NCBI RefSeq assembly: GCF_002775205.1
Contig: NC_036447.1
Span: 2,344,501-2,408,500, forward strand
DNA: 64,000 nucleotides
Reading direction: 5' to 3'
From: Xiphophorus maculatus
Lineage: Eukaryota > Chordata > Actinopteri > Cyprinodontiformes > Poeciliidae
Part shown: positions 1 to 12,114 of the stretch, in pieces
Numbering within the stretch: the stretch's first letter is position 1
Layout of the letters: the number at the start of each line of letters is the position of its first letter
Translations under genes and position numbers: made by a program
Notes under the pieces: generated by a model
Told to the model about the DNA's origin: nothing
What the model saw: only the letters and a program-made list of their open reading frames with translations
Database searches by the model: none

Positions 1-980
1 TTTCATTTTGCCATAAAGTTTGTTCTCCCCAGTTTGTTCTCTGCGTTTCAGTAGTTTCTAACGGTAACCTTCCACTTCCTGCCTCCAAACGACTCCGCCG
101 TGACCTCGCCTGCAAGGTGGTTTCCACGTTTGGGAAGGTGAGACCTACAGGAGTCTGCCGAGGCCCCCCACAGTCTGAGATTTCTCTAAAAATTTCAATT
201 ACATCTGTGGTTTCCAGGGTTTGATGAGTGAGCGGCTGACAAGCCGGGACAACAAAGGAGGTGGATGCAGTCACCGCGCTGCTGGGTAATAAAATCCGGG
301 AATATCAAAGTCAGCTTAAAGAAATCTGCGGCGCACAGAGTGAGCTGTTCCCCAAGCATGTGTCTGCGTAGCGAGGGGAAGCTGCCATGTGGGGACTTGA
401 ACGGCAGCCAGTGAAAACAGAATCGGCTTTGCATGGAGGAGAAAAGTTACACAACAGAGCCTGTAATACCTGGTCAAACAAACTTGTGATTGAAGGAGGA
501 TTTCAGACAATTGAGTCGTTCAAGATTGAAAAGGATCACAAGACTGCGACCGAATAGACTCTTTTCTTCATCTGGGAGAGGCTCAGCTCGCTTCGCCCAT
601 TATTAATGATGTCGTGAGTGTGAAACTTTGATTTGTGTGCGGACTAATGGGAAACAAATTGTCTGAGCATGTTTTTGGTTTGAGACGGAGGGATTCCTTA
701 ATCCTGAACCAAAAGGAAGAAACAGACCTCAGAGGTTTGGTGAAGAGGGAGAGTGACAAGAACCGGGCCGGAACCTCCACACCCCAAAATGATTAAGTCT
801 GGTGCTTTGATTCGCTTTTTGTGGCAGAGATTCAACATAACAGAAACATCGCTTAGAGACTTCCTATCAACGCGTTACGTTCACGGTGACGATCTTATGG
901 AAGAAGATTGGGGCCAAAAAATAAAAATCTGAGAAAAAAGTCAGAATCTTGAGCCAGAATTCCAAGTTTAAAGTCAAAAG
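1..980. other. Intergenic DNA, nothing recognised
   Basis: Moderately GC-rich unique-looking sequence. Several short open frames exist on the minus strand, but none resembles a known protein or is joined to a plausible splice pattern. No repeat family or RNA gene was recognised. Confidence 0.5.
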
Positions 981-982
981 TC

Positions 983-988
<6 letters not shown>

Positions 989-1027
<39 letters not shown>

Positions 1028-1097
1028 GTTCAGACCAAAAGTTTGGACACACTTTCTCATTGAATTCAATGAGAAAGTGTGTCCAAACTTTTGGTCT

Positions 1098-1190
<93 letters not shown>
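989..1190. repeat. (TA)n microsatellite split by a 68-base perfect palindrome
   Basis: Two TA runs (about 989-1022 and 1102-1189) flank a palindrome at 1031-1098 whose centre is GAATTC at 1062-1067. Every base of the left arm pairs with the right arm. The arm begins CAGACCAAAAGTTTGGACAC, which resembles the terminal repeat seen at the ends of fish Tc1-like elements. Tc1 elements insert at TA, which fits the TA-rich flanks. The likely reading is two Tc1-type ends joined head to head with no interior left. Confidence 0.8.
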
Positions 1191-1547
1191 TGTATATAAC
1201 CTTTTTTAAAGGTTAAAAAGCCTTTTAAAAAGTCTAAATTCTGAGAAAAGGTTTGAATTCTGAGTTTAAAGTCTGAATGTTGTTTTCCTGTTCCTCTTCC
1301 ATAGGATCTCCATTATGTCCCTCAGATGCTCTGTTGAATTGGTGTCCAGTGACTGTGGATCCGGCTGAAGTATTGTGATCTGTAGCCATCAGAAGATGAA
1401 TTCCCTGTGGTCAGAATCAAGCCCAAGTAAACTTTGCTATTTAAATACCAACTAACAGAAACCAAAGAATAATAAAAACTGTGCAGGCATGCCTAATACA
1501 GTTGTACTGAGTGTATATTGTCCTTTGAGCAGTCAGGCTCTCTTTCA

Positions 1548-1810
1548 TTCTTATAACAAAGATCATTAAGTAGTTTATACGCCACAAATCTGGAACAAAC
1601 TTCCAGAAAACTGCAAAAATGCTGAAACACTGAATTCTTTTAAATCAAGGCTAAAACCCCACCTGATTATAGCTGCCTTTGATGAATAACAACTGAAACG
1701 TTGATTAATATTTGATGACAGTTACTCTTGGTGAGTTTGATGATGGCATTTGACAAAATATAACGCTCCTTTCTTGTTTCATAATTGGTTACTGTGTTGT
1801 GTAAGGCAGT
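1548..1810 (+). mobile_element. 3' fragment of an L2-type LINE
   Basis: The segment carries the degenerate coding tail (CACAAATCTGGAACAAACTT, then AAAACTGC... and TTTTAAATCAAGGCTAAAAC) that recurs at 8,760-8,860 and 11,875-11,960. It encodes the C-terminal part of a LINE reverse-transcriptase protein (motif Q-I-W-N-K-L-P-E). It is strongly truncated and frame-broken. The assignment to L2 rests on the look of the tail and is an inference. Confidence 0.55.
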
Positions 1811-2289
1811 AATGATTCGTGGAACGATTCGACAACATTAACTTGTAAAATTCCTCAAATTGTGTTTTACTGTTTATCGCGCTGTGTTCCGGTCGGACGA
1901 TTATTTGTGTTAAGTATTTCGCAACGCTCTCACTTGAGACGAATGCTAAGTGTTATAAGCATCTATGGAGGTGGAGACAGAAAGCAGCAACGCCAAGAAA
2001 GAAGCTAAAAGGGTCAAACTGTGGGATTAATTTAAAGTTTAAACTAAGCAGAGAAGATAGCAGCTCAGTGCGGTTACTTCGAAACAGAACTGGCGTTTCA
2101 CAAAGCAGATCCTTGATCTCATCAGCAGGAAACGCCGCTACTAGCATTGAGCTAATTCTGCTAACAGGTGGTGTTTTTGTTCCCTTTTGCAAAACACTGT
2201 TAACTTTTATCTGAGATTGTTGTCAGGCTGAGTGATATGGCTGACAAGCGTAGCACGCAATTCATATCTGTCGATATCGATAATTATTT

Positions 2290-2438
2290 ATTAGTTTTTT
2301 GTTTTAAATATCTTAAATACTGGTGACACATAGCATAGGTTGTTGCTTGGTAACCGCAGTTGGAGGGAACTTAAAACTGCTCGGCTTGTTGCTAGGTAAC
2401 CAAAAATGAGAACGGTAGTTGATGGCGGCACCGTCTTA
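2290..2438. mobile_element. Fragment of the hAT-like MITE family that carries X-box motifs
   Basis: This piece matches the interior of the elements at 26,096-26,676 and 33,090-34,100, including the paired motifs GTTGCTTGGTAACC (2,341) and GTTGCTAGGTAACC (2,389). It stops where the Harbinger-like MITE begins. The family appears to resume after 3,017 (sequence around the words CTCCCAGAATGC), so the Harbinger-like element probably jumped into an older hAT-like copy. Confidence 0.55.
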
Positions 2439-3014
2439 GGCTGCGTTCACACTGCAGACTGAAATGAGCCAATTCCGAGATTTTGTCAAATCAGATTTTT
2501 TTTGCCGGGGCCGTTCACTCTGCGACCTGTATGTGTCTGAACGGCCTGAAAGTGTCCCGCATGCGCAGTAGAGGGCGCAATAACGTCAGCGTTGTCACTG
2601 TTCTGCCAACCGCCATAAAAAGAAGAAGTGCTCAGTGTTTGCGGAAGTAAACATGGAGGCTAACGGTGGAGCATAGTTTACATATCTGAAGTTGTTGTCC
2701 GACCGGAGCAGCTTATTAACAACTTAATCCTCATTATAATCCGTCGTGGTTGTTGTTACGCGTCATGTTTGCGTGTATCAGGGCGCAGAATAGTGAGGTT
2801 TGTCCAGCACCAGTGACGTTCAGTCCGGATGAACGTGACCTGAACGTTAGGTCGCATTTGAATAAATACGTATCGGATATGCAAGTGGCCTGGGTCGCAT
2901 TCAAAAAGAATCCGACTTGTTCTGCTCAGACTGCCATGAAAAGATCAGATACAGGTCGCATTACGTAAAAAAAATCAGAATTGCGTCACTTCAGCCTGCA
3001 GTGTGAACGCAGCC
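2439..3014. mobile_element. Harbinger-like MITE with TTA target duplication
   Basis: The element has terminal inverted repeats (left GGCTGCGTTCACACTGCAG, right its complement CTGCAGTGTGAACGCAGCC) and is flanked by TTA at 2,436-2,438 and 3,015-3,017. Three-base TWA duplications and GG-starting ends are typical of PIF/Harbinger elements. The interior codes for no transposase, so the copy is non-autonomous. An open frame inside (2,750-2,968) looks like chance. Confidence 0.75.
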
Positions 3015-3659
3015 TTAGAGCAGCCAGCCAGTAGCGGCTGAAGACGTTACCTGCCTACATCTCCCAGAATGCCGCGCGGGCCTGGATCGGAGTTTAGTGA
3101 AATTATTTAATACTCAAGAAGAGTAATGGCTTTTAAAAAAGATAAAAAAAATATCTATTCTTCAAACGTAATGTATTGCATTTTAAGAAATAAAATGTTT
3201 TCTTATTTAAAAAAGAACTAAATTGTTTCTTACTAACATTTTCTATTTAATATATTTCTTTTCCAAGGTTAGCTGATTGTTATTCGATTACTTGATTAAT
3301 TGTCAGAATAATTGATAGATTACTTTATCATTACTAAAATAATTGTTCACAACCGCCCTATTGTGTTTTAATCAAGTGAAGCTTCGTCTCTGAAATATGC
3401 TCTGCAGATAAACTTTGCAGTTTAACAGTCGCATGTATTTTTTGTTGAAATTTAATCCTGATGAGGCACAGCAGACGAGTTCTGAGGCGCACGCCACAGC
3501 AACCGGGTCTGGAAGGGTAACATAATATCACAAAATATTCCTTAAGACGATGAAGTCACACCGAACGAGAGGAAGCATCTGGCTGCAAGCGACCACATGC
3601 AGAAAGCAGGACAATAAGGCTGTTTAACTGATGGAGGGAGGAAGAGGAGAGGGTGATGA

Positions 3660-4400
3660 AGAGCCACTTGCAGTGCGACTTTATTGAAGACAGAACAGCA
3701 GAAATACATTTTAGTTTTTATTTTTCCTTCTCAGTTAAACATTAGGATGAATGTACAGTAAAGCGGCTTCAGATACAGGTCTGTGTGTGTGTGTGTGCGT
3801 GTGTGGGCGTGTGTGTGTCTGTGTGTGTGTGTGTGTGTACAGTGAAAGGGTGGAGCTCTGAACAGAGGGCCCCTCTCGCCCAGACTTGAAAAGGCATTCT
3901 TTCATCATTGCTGATCTCCCAAACATAAACATGAGAGCATCCACACAATCTCTCTCTCTCTCCCTCTCAGGGCCGAACGAAGCGGCGGGGGGGCATGACC
4001 CTCCCAGTACCGGAGGCGAGGGACCGTACGGGCGCGGGGGGGCCGTGCGTGCTGTTTGTGTTACTGAGAGTCACGGCGGCCGCATCAATCAACAAATCAG
4101 GTTTATAACAGTTGTTTTGGAGATTTCCAGAGTTTTCTTGGGTGTGTGTGAGAAAGCGTCTGCGAACTGTTTTTTGATTTAAGGCCTGTGTGTGTGTGTG
4201 TGTGTCGGGGTGTTTTTTTTTTTTTCCTGTGCAGGAAGGGTTTCATCCTCAATGTTTTTCCACATATGTAAGCATGGGAGGTGTAATTGCTTGTGATTTC
4301 AACAGAAAATTAAGTTACAAATTGCTCATAGATACGAGACAAAAGGAGAAGCACTATCCTCCAGAGAATCCGTGGATCTGCTGGGAATGAACATGGGACG
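3660..4400. other. TG/CA microsatellites and a GC-rich patch, no gene assigned
   Basis: An interrupted TG run lies at 3,780-3,838, a short CT run at 3,950-3,966, and a CG-rich stretch at 3,970-4,080. TTTATT at about 3,680 could be the reverse of a polyadenylation signal for a minus-strand transcript, but no coding exon was found to go with it. Short frames across this stretch are made of repeats. Confidence 0.45.
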
Positions 4401-4433
4401 AGTGACAAGTCGCCATTTTGTATTTAAAGAGGC

Positions 4434-4990
4434 AGAATTATGTTTAATTATGCCACATAGCAGCTCTTTGGGTCCTCTGGACTTGATAAGGCGCTAGACA
4501 AGTACACAGCCTTACCATTTATATATCGTAATCAAGTAACTATTTTACATTCAGTTGTTATAAAAATGCAATTTGACTTCGATATTTAACACCTTGAAAG
4601 TGGGCCTCTGTCTCTTTAAGAAGCTCCTGCTCTTTCTGAAACTCCGCCTTCAACATGGCTCCTCTATTAACCTTTAACCATGTTTTTACCAGCGTTTCAC
4701 TGAGAAGTAGCTCCTATAATGAGCTCAGCAGTTCCACCAGGTGTTTGCTAATTAATGCTGGCTAGTCTGAAGGAGCTGAGTGGGGGAGGAGCTGCATCTC
4801 GGAGGCGGGGCTAGGTCCATCTGGGTGTTTTGCACAGCTGAATGGTTGCCATGGAGATTAGGGGATTTCTCAAACATTCATGAAAGAATCAAAGCAACAC
4901 TCCAAGTTTGTTTTCGATGAGGGAAAAACATTATAGCATGACTGAAAGCTTAAAAAGTATTTTTTATATATAAAACTGCCCCTCTAAAAA
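4434..4990. mobile_element. TTAA-target MITE, family A, near complete
   Basis: The left end reads TTAA then AGAGGCAGAATTATG; the right end reads CTGCCCCT followed by CTAA, a one-base decay of TTAA. The interior contains the blocks shared by all copies here, such as CTCTGTCTCTTTAAGAA and GGTTGCCATGGAGATTA. Other copies are at 8,018, 9,151, 19,560 and 31,800. TTAA duplications are typical of piggyBac or Kolobok elements; which of the two is not determined. Confidence 0.65.
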
Positions 4991-4999
4991 TAATAATAA

Positions 5000-6400
5000 A
5001 AATGTGAACCGTTCTATTTTTCATGCTAAGATCTTTTTATATTTTCTATCCCTAAAGAAGCATCTTTAACACCCAGAGATAAACTGATGTTTCTGTAGTT
5101 TAAGAGCAGCAGGACTTTGGAAACACGTGTTGTAAAAACTAAAAAGACTTTTTATTTTAAAAATAAACAGTTTTTGCAGAGGGGTAGTAACTGAAATGGG
5201 TCTAAGTCAAAAAAATGAAAAAAGCAACTGGAAACTTGGAAGTACCAGTGATAATACTGAGGAGGTGATGAACACCACAGCTCACGTCTCATCAGAGTTT
5301 ATTTATTTGTTTCAAACATTTTCACATTCACAGCTCCAATATCATGATGTATATTTAGAAAACTGTTTTAAAAGGAGGCAGACAGAATTATTTGATCCTG
5401 CCTTCTTTCTTTTATGTGTCTTACTTTAATGTTATTCATTATTTCAGACAAGAAAAGAAAAAATAAAATATATTTATGAATCTTTCTTTACATCTGTGGT
5501 TTGGGTAAGGAGTGAGTTCTTAATCATTCTGGATTTTAATGTTGATGCTGGATTAATGAAATTAATCTGGAAACAGTTGAGACAACAGAAACGTTTGGAA
5601 AACAATTCGTCTGGTGTAAAACTAACAGCATTTCAGAAAAACAAACAGCAGTCCAACGTGTCACAGGTAGTTTAACCATCTGAGGTACTTTTCTGCTTTA
5701 GGGAACCAATAATTCTGCTCTCTGGTAGAAAATACAGAAACAATAATGTCTGGTAATCAGTTCGTGACTTCAAACTCAACTTGGGTTAAACAGCAGGACA
5801 GCGATCAAAAGTCAACACCACGTCCCCCTCTCAGTAGCTCTAAGAATCAATGAAGGGTTTGGGTGGCCTAGTCAAAGTCTGGATAAGTCTAGGAGTGCGT
5901 TAGAGTTTTCTTTTTTTTCTTTAATAGTGAAAATCAACATCAGTGGTGAAATAAAACACAAACAGTCAGAGATTAACACTTACTGTTTACCTCTGAACAG
6001 AAGAAGTGCCCTTCTGAAATAGTTATTATTTTATCTCCCTGAGGCTCAACAGCAAGACAGTTCAAAATAAATAGATTCATAAAGAATATGTATGATTTCA
6101 GGACATTTTAGTTTTATAAACTCCAGTTAGTTTTTCCATATAAATTTAAGTTAACAAAAAAATGTTTTCTCAGTTTCAGTGTCATTAGTTTTAAACATAA
6201 TAGCCTTGATCTTGATGTGACTAATAACTTTAGAGAGCTTTCGGTGCAAAGCCATGAATTGTAAATGGACAGAATATTGGCATGTGAGCTGGAAGCAGAG
6301 AACAGCGTGTGCTGCTCTGCGCAACATGGACGCTCATTTCCCAGGCCTTCACTGCTGGCATGAAATGAGCCCGACCCACATCAAGCATGCCTACGAGTGG
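5000..6400. other. AT-rich intergenic DNA, nothing recognised
   Basis: No exon, repeat family or RNA gene could be supported. Open frames are short and unconserved in appearance. Confidence 0.45.
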
Positions 6401-6494
<94 letters not shown>

Positions 6495-6632
6495 GCCCCC
6501 CCGCCCCCCCACACACACACTCACACACAAACAAACACACACACACGCACCCCCCCCCCCCCCCCCCCCCCCACACACACTCACACACAAGCAAACACAC
6601 CCACACACGCCCACACACACACACATACGCTA
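6401..6632. repeat. (CA)n microsatellite with a long C run
   Basis: A pure CA tract of about 90 bases is followed by imperfect CA and CACG units and a run of more than 20 C at about 6,549-6,572. All six frames are open over much of it only because of the repeat. The spurious Thr-His and Cys-Val polypeptides should not be annotated. Confidence 0.95.
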
Positions 6633-6639
6633 AAGCTGG

Positions 6640-8015
6640 TTTTTGCGCAGCATTTAAGAGATAAGGCCAGCGAGTTAATGTAGACGAAGCGCCATAATCC
6701 AGTTTTCGTCCCTCTCTGACTCTCTTCCCCCTCTCCGCTCGTCTCCAGCAGCTTCTCCGCGCTTCAGCTGCATATCTGTGACAGATTAGGGCAGATCACG
6801 GAGGATTACCGCCACCAGACACAGGCCCCCGACACGCTGACCAGAGACGCCCCCGCAGGGAGACGGAGAGCGCAGGGGGTCCAGGACCGGTTTTAATTTT
6901 AGCTGCTTCATTTATTGATCACGGGGCCAGAAGGGGGTAACTGACTGCATTCTCCGGGGTTAAGAAATATTCATAAGAAGGATTTTATTTGGTTCATATA
7001 AAATGTAAACACTCCAAACATCCTGTATTGCTGGAAGGATGCATAACGCCTCGGTACCTGATAATCATGAGTGATTCGCATGCAGAATGAAAATAGGTCC
7101 GACTGTTTTTATTATTATTTGCATCTGATTTCTAAAAAACAAGGAATCTGTAGTGCTTGGTACCAGATAATAATCCCCCCAAAACTCTCCAGCACCTAAA
7201 GCTAAATATCTGACAGACAAATCATTACCTTGTTTGCTTTATTCCAGACTCAACAACTTGATTTTCCTCTACAGCGCGCCTCAGCGGCACCCAGTGGCCG
7301 CTGTGGGGTACTGCACGCTGCAGCGGAAACATGCAGCGGAGTTTTTATCACACGGATTTGATGTGAGTTTGAGATAAAATGAAACTGATATCCCAGCACT
7401 TTTAAATGTGATGCTTATGGGGGTTTTAAGGGCAACATTTCGAATATGAAATGCATTTTAAATGAGAGAAAACTTTCCAGACAACTTTCCCAGAGTTAAC
7501 TGTTACAGTCCAGAGAGAATATTTCACCCATTTTCATTAAAAGGGAGTCTGAGTAAATTAGTATCAGCCTTTATCCCTCCTCATCCAGTGACACCATGTT
7601 TATGATCAATAATATATGACTGGAATAAAATGCATACATGATGGAGATACACTAACCCCACTTCTGTTTGAATGTGATCACAATTACATTCATGTTCTTT
7701 GTAAAGAGAGTGTTTTCCTTGTTTTATCTTCAGAATATCTCTCCATATGTGACTGAACTGAAGCAATCGGATCAAAGAGAATATTTCAGTGTTGTTCCAC
7801 CATGAACGGGTAATTTACTTTATAGTCAGGTTTAGATTAGAAGCTCCTCTCCTCCACACAGGCAGAGTTGAAACAATATAGGTTTCATGTTTTTTTTTAT
7901 GATTTTAACTCTTGGATGCAAAACTGACTTAAGTAAGAAGAAAAAGCAGTTATTGCATCATATATTATTTTGTACTGCATCACATCAACAATTAAATATT
8001 ATAATGTATCATAGC
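6640..8015. other. Intergenic DNA, nothing recognised
   Basis: GC-moderate to AT-rich sequence without a recognisable gene or repeat. Confidence 0.45.
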
Positions 8016-8017
8016 TA

Positions 8018-8364
8018 AAGGGGCAGTATCATGTAAAATTGACTTTTTGTTAGCTTTACATCATGTTTTAATGTTATGTTATTCCTTCATCAAAAACAAA
8101 CATGGAGTGTTGCCTTCATCCTTTCATGCATGTTGGAGAAAACCATTAATCTCCATGGTAACCATTAAGCTGGAGCTGGGTGCTGGGTGGACCTACAGCT
8201 CCTCCTTCGAGGCGCAGCTCCTCCTCAGAGCTTTAGAACAGCTCTGCCCTGTGACTCAGCTCCTTCAGACTAGCCAGCGACAATTAGCAAACACCTGGTG
8301 GAACTGCTGAGCTCATACCGCTGGTAAAAACATGTTAAATGGTTAATAGAGGAGCCGAACCTTA
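8018..8364 (+). mobile_element. TTAA-target MITE family A, truncated copy
   Basis: It begins AAAGGGGCAGTATCATGTA and carries the family blocks TTTACATCATG, ATCTCCATGGTAACC and AGACTAGCCAG. It breaks off at about 8,364, where L2-type LINE sequence starts. No right end follows directly, so the copy was cut or interrupted. Confidence 0.65.
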
Positions 8365-9056
8365 ACATAAAGACAGTTACAAAGTCAGCCTTCTATCGCC
8401 TGAAGAACATTTCCAGGATTACAGGACTAATGTCTCAGCAAGATCTAGAGAAACTCATCCATGTATTTATTGTTAGTCGCATTGATTACTGCAGCAGTGT
8501 CTTCACAGTCTGCCTAGTAAATCCATCAGATCCAGAACGCTGCTGCAGGCATTCTGACTAAAACCAGGAAGATGGAGCACATCACACCAGTTTTAAAATC
8601 CCTACACTGGCTCCCCGTAGCTCTGAGAACAGATTTTAAATACTGATGTTAGTTTATAAATCACTGAACGGCTTAAAGATCTGCTGTTGTTGTGTCAACC
8701 TCTCAGGTTTTCTGGTTCTGGTTCTGCTCTGCATCCCCAGAACCAAACATGGAGAAGCAGCATTCAGCTTCTATGCACCACAAATCTGGAACAAACTTCC
8801 AGAAATCTGCAAAACAGCTGAAACACTGAGTTCCTATAAATCAGGGCTAAAACCCTCCTGTTTAGATTTGTATTTGATTATTACTAAGTGGAATTGATCA
8901 ACAGATCCGATGATCATTTGCTTGATGATTTTGATGGTGGCGTTTGACAAAATGTAACGTCTGTTGCTTGTTTCATATCTTGTCACTGTGATGTTTCATT
9001 ATGTAAAGCACTTTGAACTGCCTTGTTGCTGAAATGTGCTAAACAAATAATCCTGA
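8365..9056 (+). mobile_element. L2-type LINE, 3' end with decayed reverse-transcriptase tail
   Basis: Frame-broken coding sequence is readable: a stretch with the residues E-K-L-I-H-V-F-I-V-S-R-I-D-Y-C at about 8,450-8,495, then the C-terminal block with Q-I-W-N-K-L-P-E at about 8,780-8,805. The 3' end has ATTATGTAAAGCACTTTGAA (8,999-9,018) and a TAAA-type tail, a usual ending for fish L2-like LINEs. Stop codons and frameshifts show it is dead. The endonuclease and most of the polymerase are absent. Confidence 0.7.
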
Positions 9057-9150
9057 CTGACTTGTCAGCTTTAAATATTTTATTTAGAATCTTTTCTGTC
9101 AGATTTACTAGCTTTCTGAAAACCGACGGCCTGGATTAGGTTTTAGTTAA

Positions 9151-9411
9151 AGAGACAGTATTATGTATTTTCCAGGCACATTGTGCCATTTTATAGCACA
9201 ATCAAGTAACTATGGTAACTGCAGTTGTTATAAAAAAGGCCATACATATTAAATATGACTTAAAATAAATTTGGCTTTGTAATTGAACACCTTGAAATTA
9301 GGCCTCTGTCTCTTTAAGAAACTCCTCCTCTTTCTGAAGCTCCACATTTTATAATAATTTTACAAAATGATTTAAAGATGAAAAAAGTACATTTTGCACA
9401 TTACTGCCCCT
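9151..9411. mobile_element. TTAA-target MITE family A, short complete copy
   Basis: TTAA at 9,147-9,150 and again at 9,412-9,415 bounds an element that starts AGAGACAGTATTATG and ends TTACTGCCCCT. At 261 bases it is a deletion form of the longer family members at 4,434 and 31,800. Confidence 0.75.
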
Positions 9412-9505
9412 TTAAGGTTATGGGTAAGAATATGCTAGTTTGGGTTAAAAGCAGGTAATAAAATGAATGGAAATCAATACAAAATCCTAATATGGGTAGA
9501 AATAT

Positions 9506-9694
<189 letters not shown>

Positions 9695-9699
9695 CCTGG

Positions 9700-10725
9700 G
9701 CAGCCTGAGGCTCCACCTGGACGTAGAACAAGTAGGAAACCATCAGGGGACACGGACGCCGCTCAGCCCACTACAAAGGGCTGGCGAGGTGAGGCGCACG
9801 GACGCCATAACACAGCCAAAGTCCTATTGTTCTGCCCCCGTTTCATCTCTCCTCCTTCTCTCCAAATATTTGGAGGAACGCTCTGAATAACATGCTGGTA
9901 CTGAGAATATTGTGCTGTGTATATTGTTGAAAGGAACTCAGCCAGTCTGAGTTTTTCGCTCTTCAAAGACTCTTGCTTTGTTTTGTTTGGGTTTTGTTTG
10001 CTCCCGCATTTGAATTGTGCGCCGTGATTTCGTGGATATCTCATTGTTCCAGGATTTGAGATTGTTGGACGGAGAAGCGCCCACTGGCTCATTTATTTTC
10101 GTTGCGTCACGTGACTCATTGTAACTGGAACGCAGTGGGAGAAGCAGACTGCTAAAAGGTGCAAAAACACAGAAAACCAACAAGTAGCTCCTGTTTCCCA
10201 CTGCTGCAGCTGCTGTTTGTGAGAGAAAGTTTGATTCTCCCTCATCATTAGACGCCCGTATGGGTTCCAGCGGCTCATTTCCATACCGAGCCAATGGGAA
10301 GTTGCTGATTAAAAATACAAGACCGCAGCTTTTGCTTCAGAGTTCAAAAACACAAAGCTGGAAGTGAGGAACTGAAGCATTAATCATGTGATCAGTGGGG
10401 GATGAGCGTGAATCTCAACGATGCGGGGTTACAGCGTTGCCGTTTGATGGCCCTTTCTGGGGACCCCGGAGCTGATTGGGCCCTCAGGGCGCCCTGCAGC
10501 GCTGCCCCGTCGCAGGGGCCTGACTGACAGTGCTAATGAAGTCTGCCATCGCCGGGCAAGGGACCACTCAGGAGCAGGCGCCGAACTTCAATCGTCCGCA
10601 GAGTTTGTATCTCTCAGCGGCGAGGGGGTGAAGAGAGGGGCCCCCTGGGGAGCCGGCGGCCCCCAGCCTCCCTTTGAATGTTCCTCCGATTACCGCGTGT
10701 CTGCGTTTGTTTTGGGTGGCACAGT
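9700..10725. other. Intergenic DNA, nothing recognised
   Basis: Overlapping short frames on the minus strand between 9,763 and 10,294 look like no known protein and lack splice support. The sequence around 10,420-10,680 is GC-rich. Confidence 0.4.
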
Positions 10726-10727
10726 AA

Positions 10728-10989
10728 GGCTACGTTTACTCTGCAGCCTTTCTGCCAACTGAAACCGATCATGATAGTCTGAGCAACAAAGATTGTTTTT
10801 TTTTTTGTTTTTTTTTTACAAATGGGACCCAAACAGGCTTTAAGGATACATTTTTTCCTTTTTGTTTTTTTTTTTTGCGTGGCTGTTTACATTTCCAAAT
10901 ATATGCAACAAACAATATAAACTCACCAACGAGAAACCAGAAACAAACAAATCAGAATTGAGCTTTAAGGCCTGCAGTGTGAACGTAGC
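10728..10989. mobile_element. Second Harbinger-like MITE, short
   Basis: The left end GGCTACGTTTACTCTGCAG and right end CTGCAGTGTGAACGTAGC are diverged versions of the ends at 2,439 and 3,014. Flanks are TAA on the left and TTA on the right, both of the TWA type but not identical. The interior is AT-rich and non-coding. Confidence 0.6.
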
Positions 10990-11239
10990 TTACAATCGTA
11001 ATTCCATCTAAATGCTTTGCTTAGATCACAATGAGCAGCAAATCAAAACCTGAATAACAGATTAATTTACTTACCAAAACTGAACATACAGATCTGTTTA
11101 TCTAGTAAAAATACTCACAGGATCATTTTTATACTCTTACAATTAGGCTGCACCAAATTAAACAGAGTAACTGTACACAACCCTATTTTTAGATTGATTG
11201 ATCGATTGATTGATTCCACTGATTGATTCCAAATAAAGT

Positions 11240-11300
11240 CAACTTTATTTATATAGCACCTTTTACAAGTCAGAAACCACAAAGTGCTTTACAAAATACA
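11240..11300 (-). mobile_element. LINE 3' tail fragment, minus orientation
   Basis: Read on the minus strand the segment gives the GTAAAGCACTTTG...TATATAAATAAAG tail typical of fish LINE and tail-sharing SINE elements. Only about 60 bases are recognisable. Confidence 0.5.
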
Positions 11301-11654
11301 AAACTCAGAAACCGAGATGAACAGCATGCTTCTGACATAAAACAAAATGACTTAAAAGCTGATCTGGATAAATGTGTCTTCGGTTGGTTTCATTCAGTTT
11401 TAGGGAATCCAGGAAAACCAAGCGCTTAATTAAACACTCAGCCGTTTTCTGGCAATAATTCAATGTTTTTTGGTGTCTGGAAAATGAGTCGTTTCAAAAA
11501 CTTTATGATTGTTATGTCACAAATCAGCAGGCACTGTGCTGTTACCTAGCAACCCGAGTTGAGTTCCGTCTGTTACCTAGCAACCCGAGTTGAGCTCCAG
11601 CACTTTTGGTCGGCTGGTTTTACAGTGTTATGCACTGTACAATGGCTGCTGGAA

Positions 11655-12110
11655 AATCCAAGTGTTCTACAGTCCTTCCACTGGCTCCCTGAGCTCAGAG
11701 AATAAACTTTAAAATACTGATGTTAGTTTATAAATCACTGAACTGCTTAGCACCAACATTTATTAAGGATCTGCTGCTGTTGTATCAACCTTCCAGACCT
11801 CTCAGGTCTTCTGGTTCTGGTTTTCTTCTGCATCCCAAGACCCAAACACGGAGAAGCAGCATTCAGCTTCTATGCACCACAAATCTGTAACAAATGTCCA
11901 GAAAACTGCAGAGCAGCAGAAACACTGAGTTCCTTTAAACAAGGTTAAAATCCACCTGTTTAGTTGCTTTTGAACCAAAAGAACTGGAACGCTGATCAAC
12001 CTTTTGATGATCAAAATGTAACGTTTGTTCGGCTGTGTGGTGTTTTGTTTATAACTTTGTATTTTTGTGTTTTTATTACATAAAGCATTTTGATTGATGG
12101 ATTAAACGAG
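11655..12110 (+). mobile_element. L2-type LINE 3' fragment
   Basis: This parallels 8,580-9,056: the block for 'tggctccctgagctc', the stretch GGAGAAGCAGCATTCAGCTT (11,850-11,869), and the decayed tail ending ATTACATAAAGCATTTTGA. It has several stops and frameshifts. Confidence 0.65.
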
Positions 12111-12114
12111 GCCT

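Noticed and set aside
949-1209. 86-codon frame rich in Ile-Tyr
   Set aside because: It is the translation of TA repeats and the palindrome between them.
6230-6683. Overlapping Thr-His and Cys-Val open frames on both strands
   Set aside because: They are the translation of a CA/TG microsatellite and a C run. The same holds for 9,474-9,890, 14,544-14,841 and 3,735-3,944.
9763-10294. Overlapping minus-strand frames of 109 and 118 codons
   Set aside because: They overlap each other in different frames and look like no known family.
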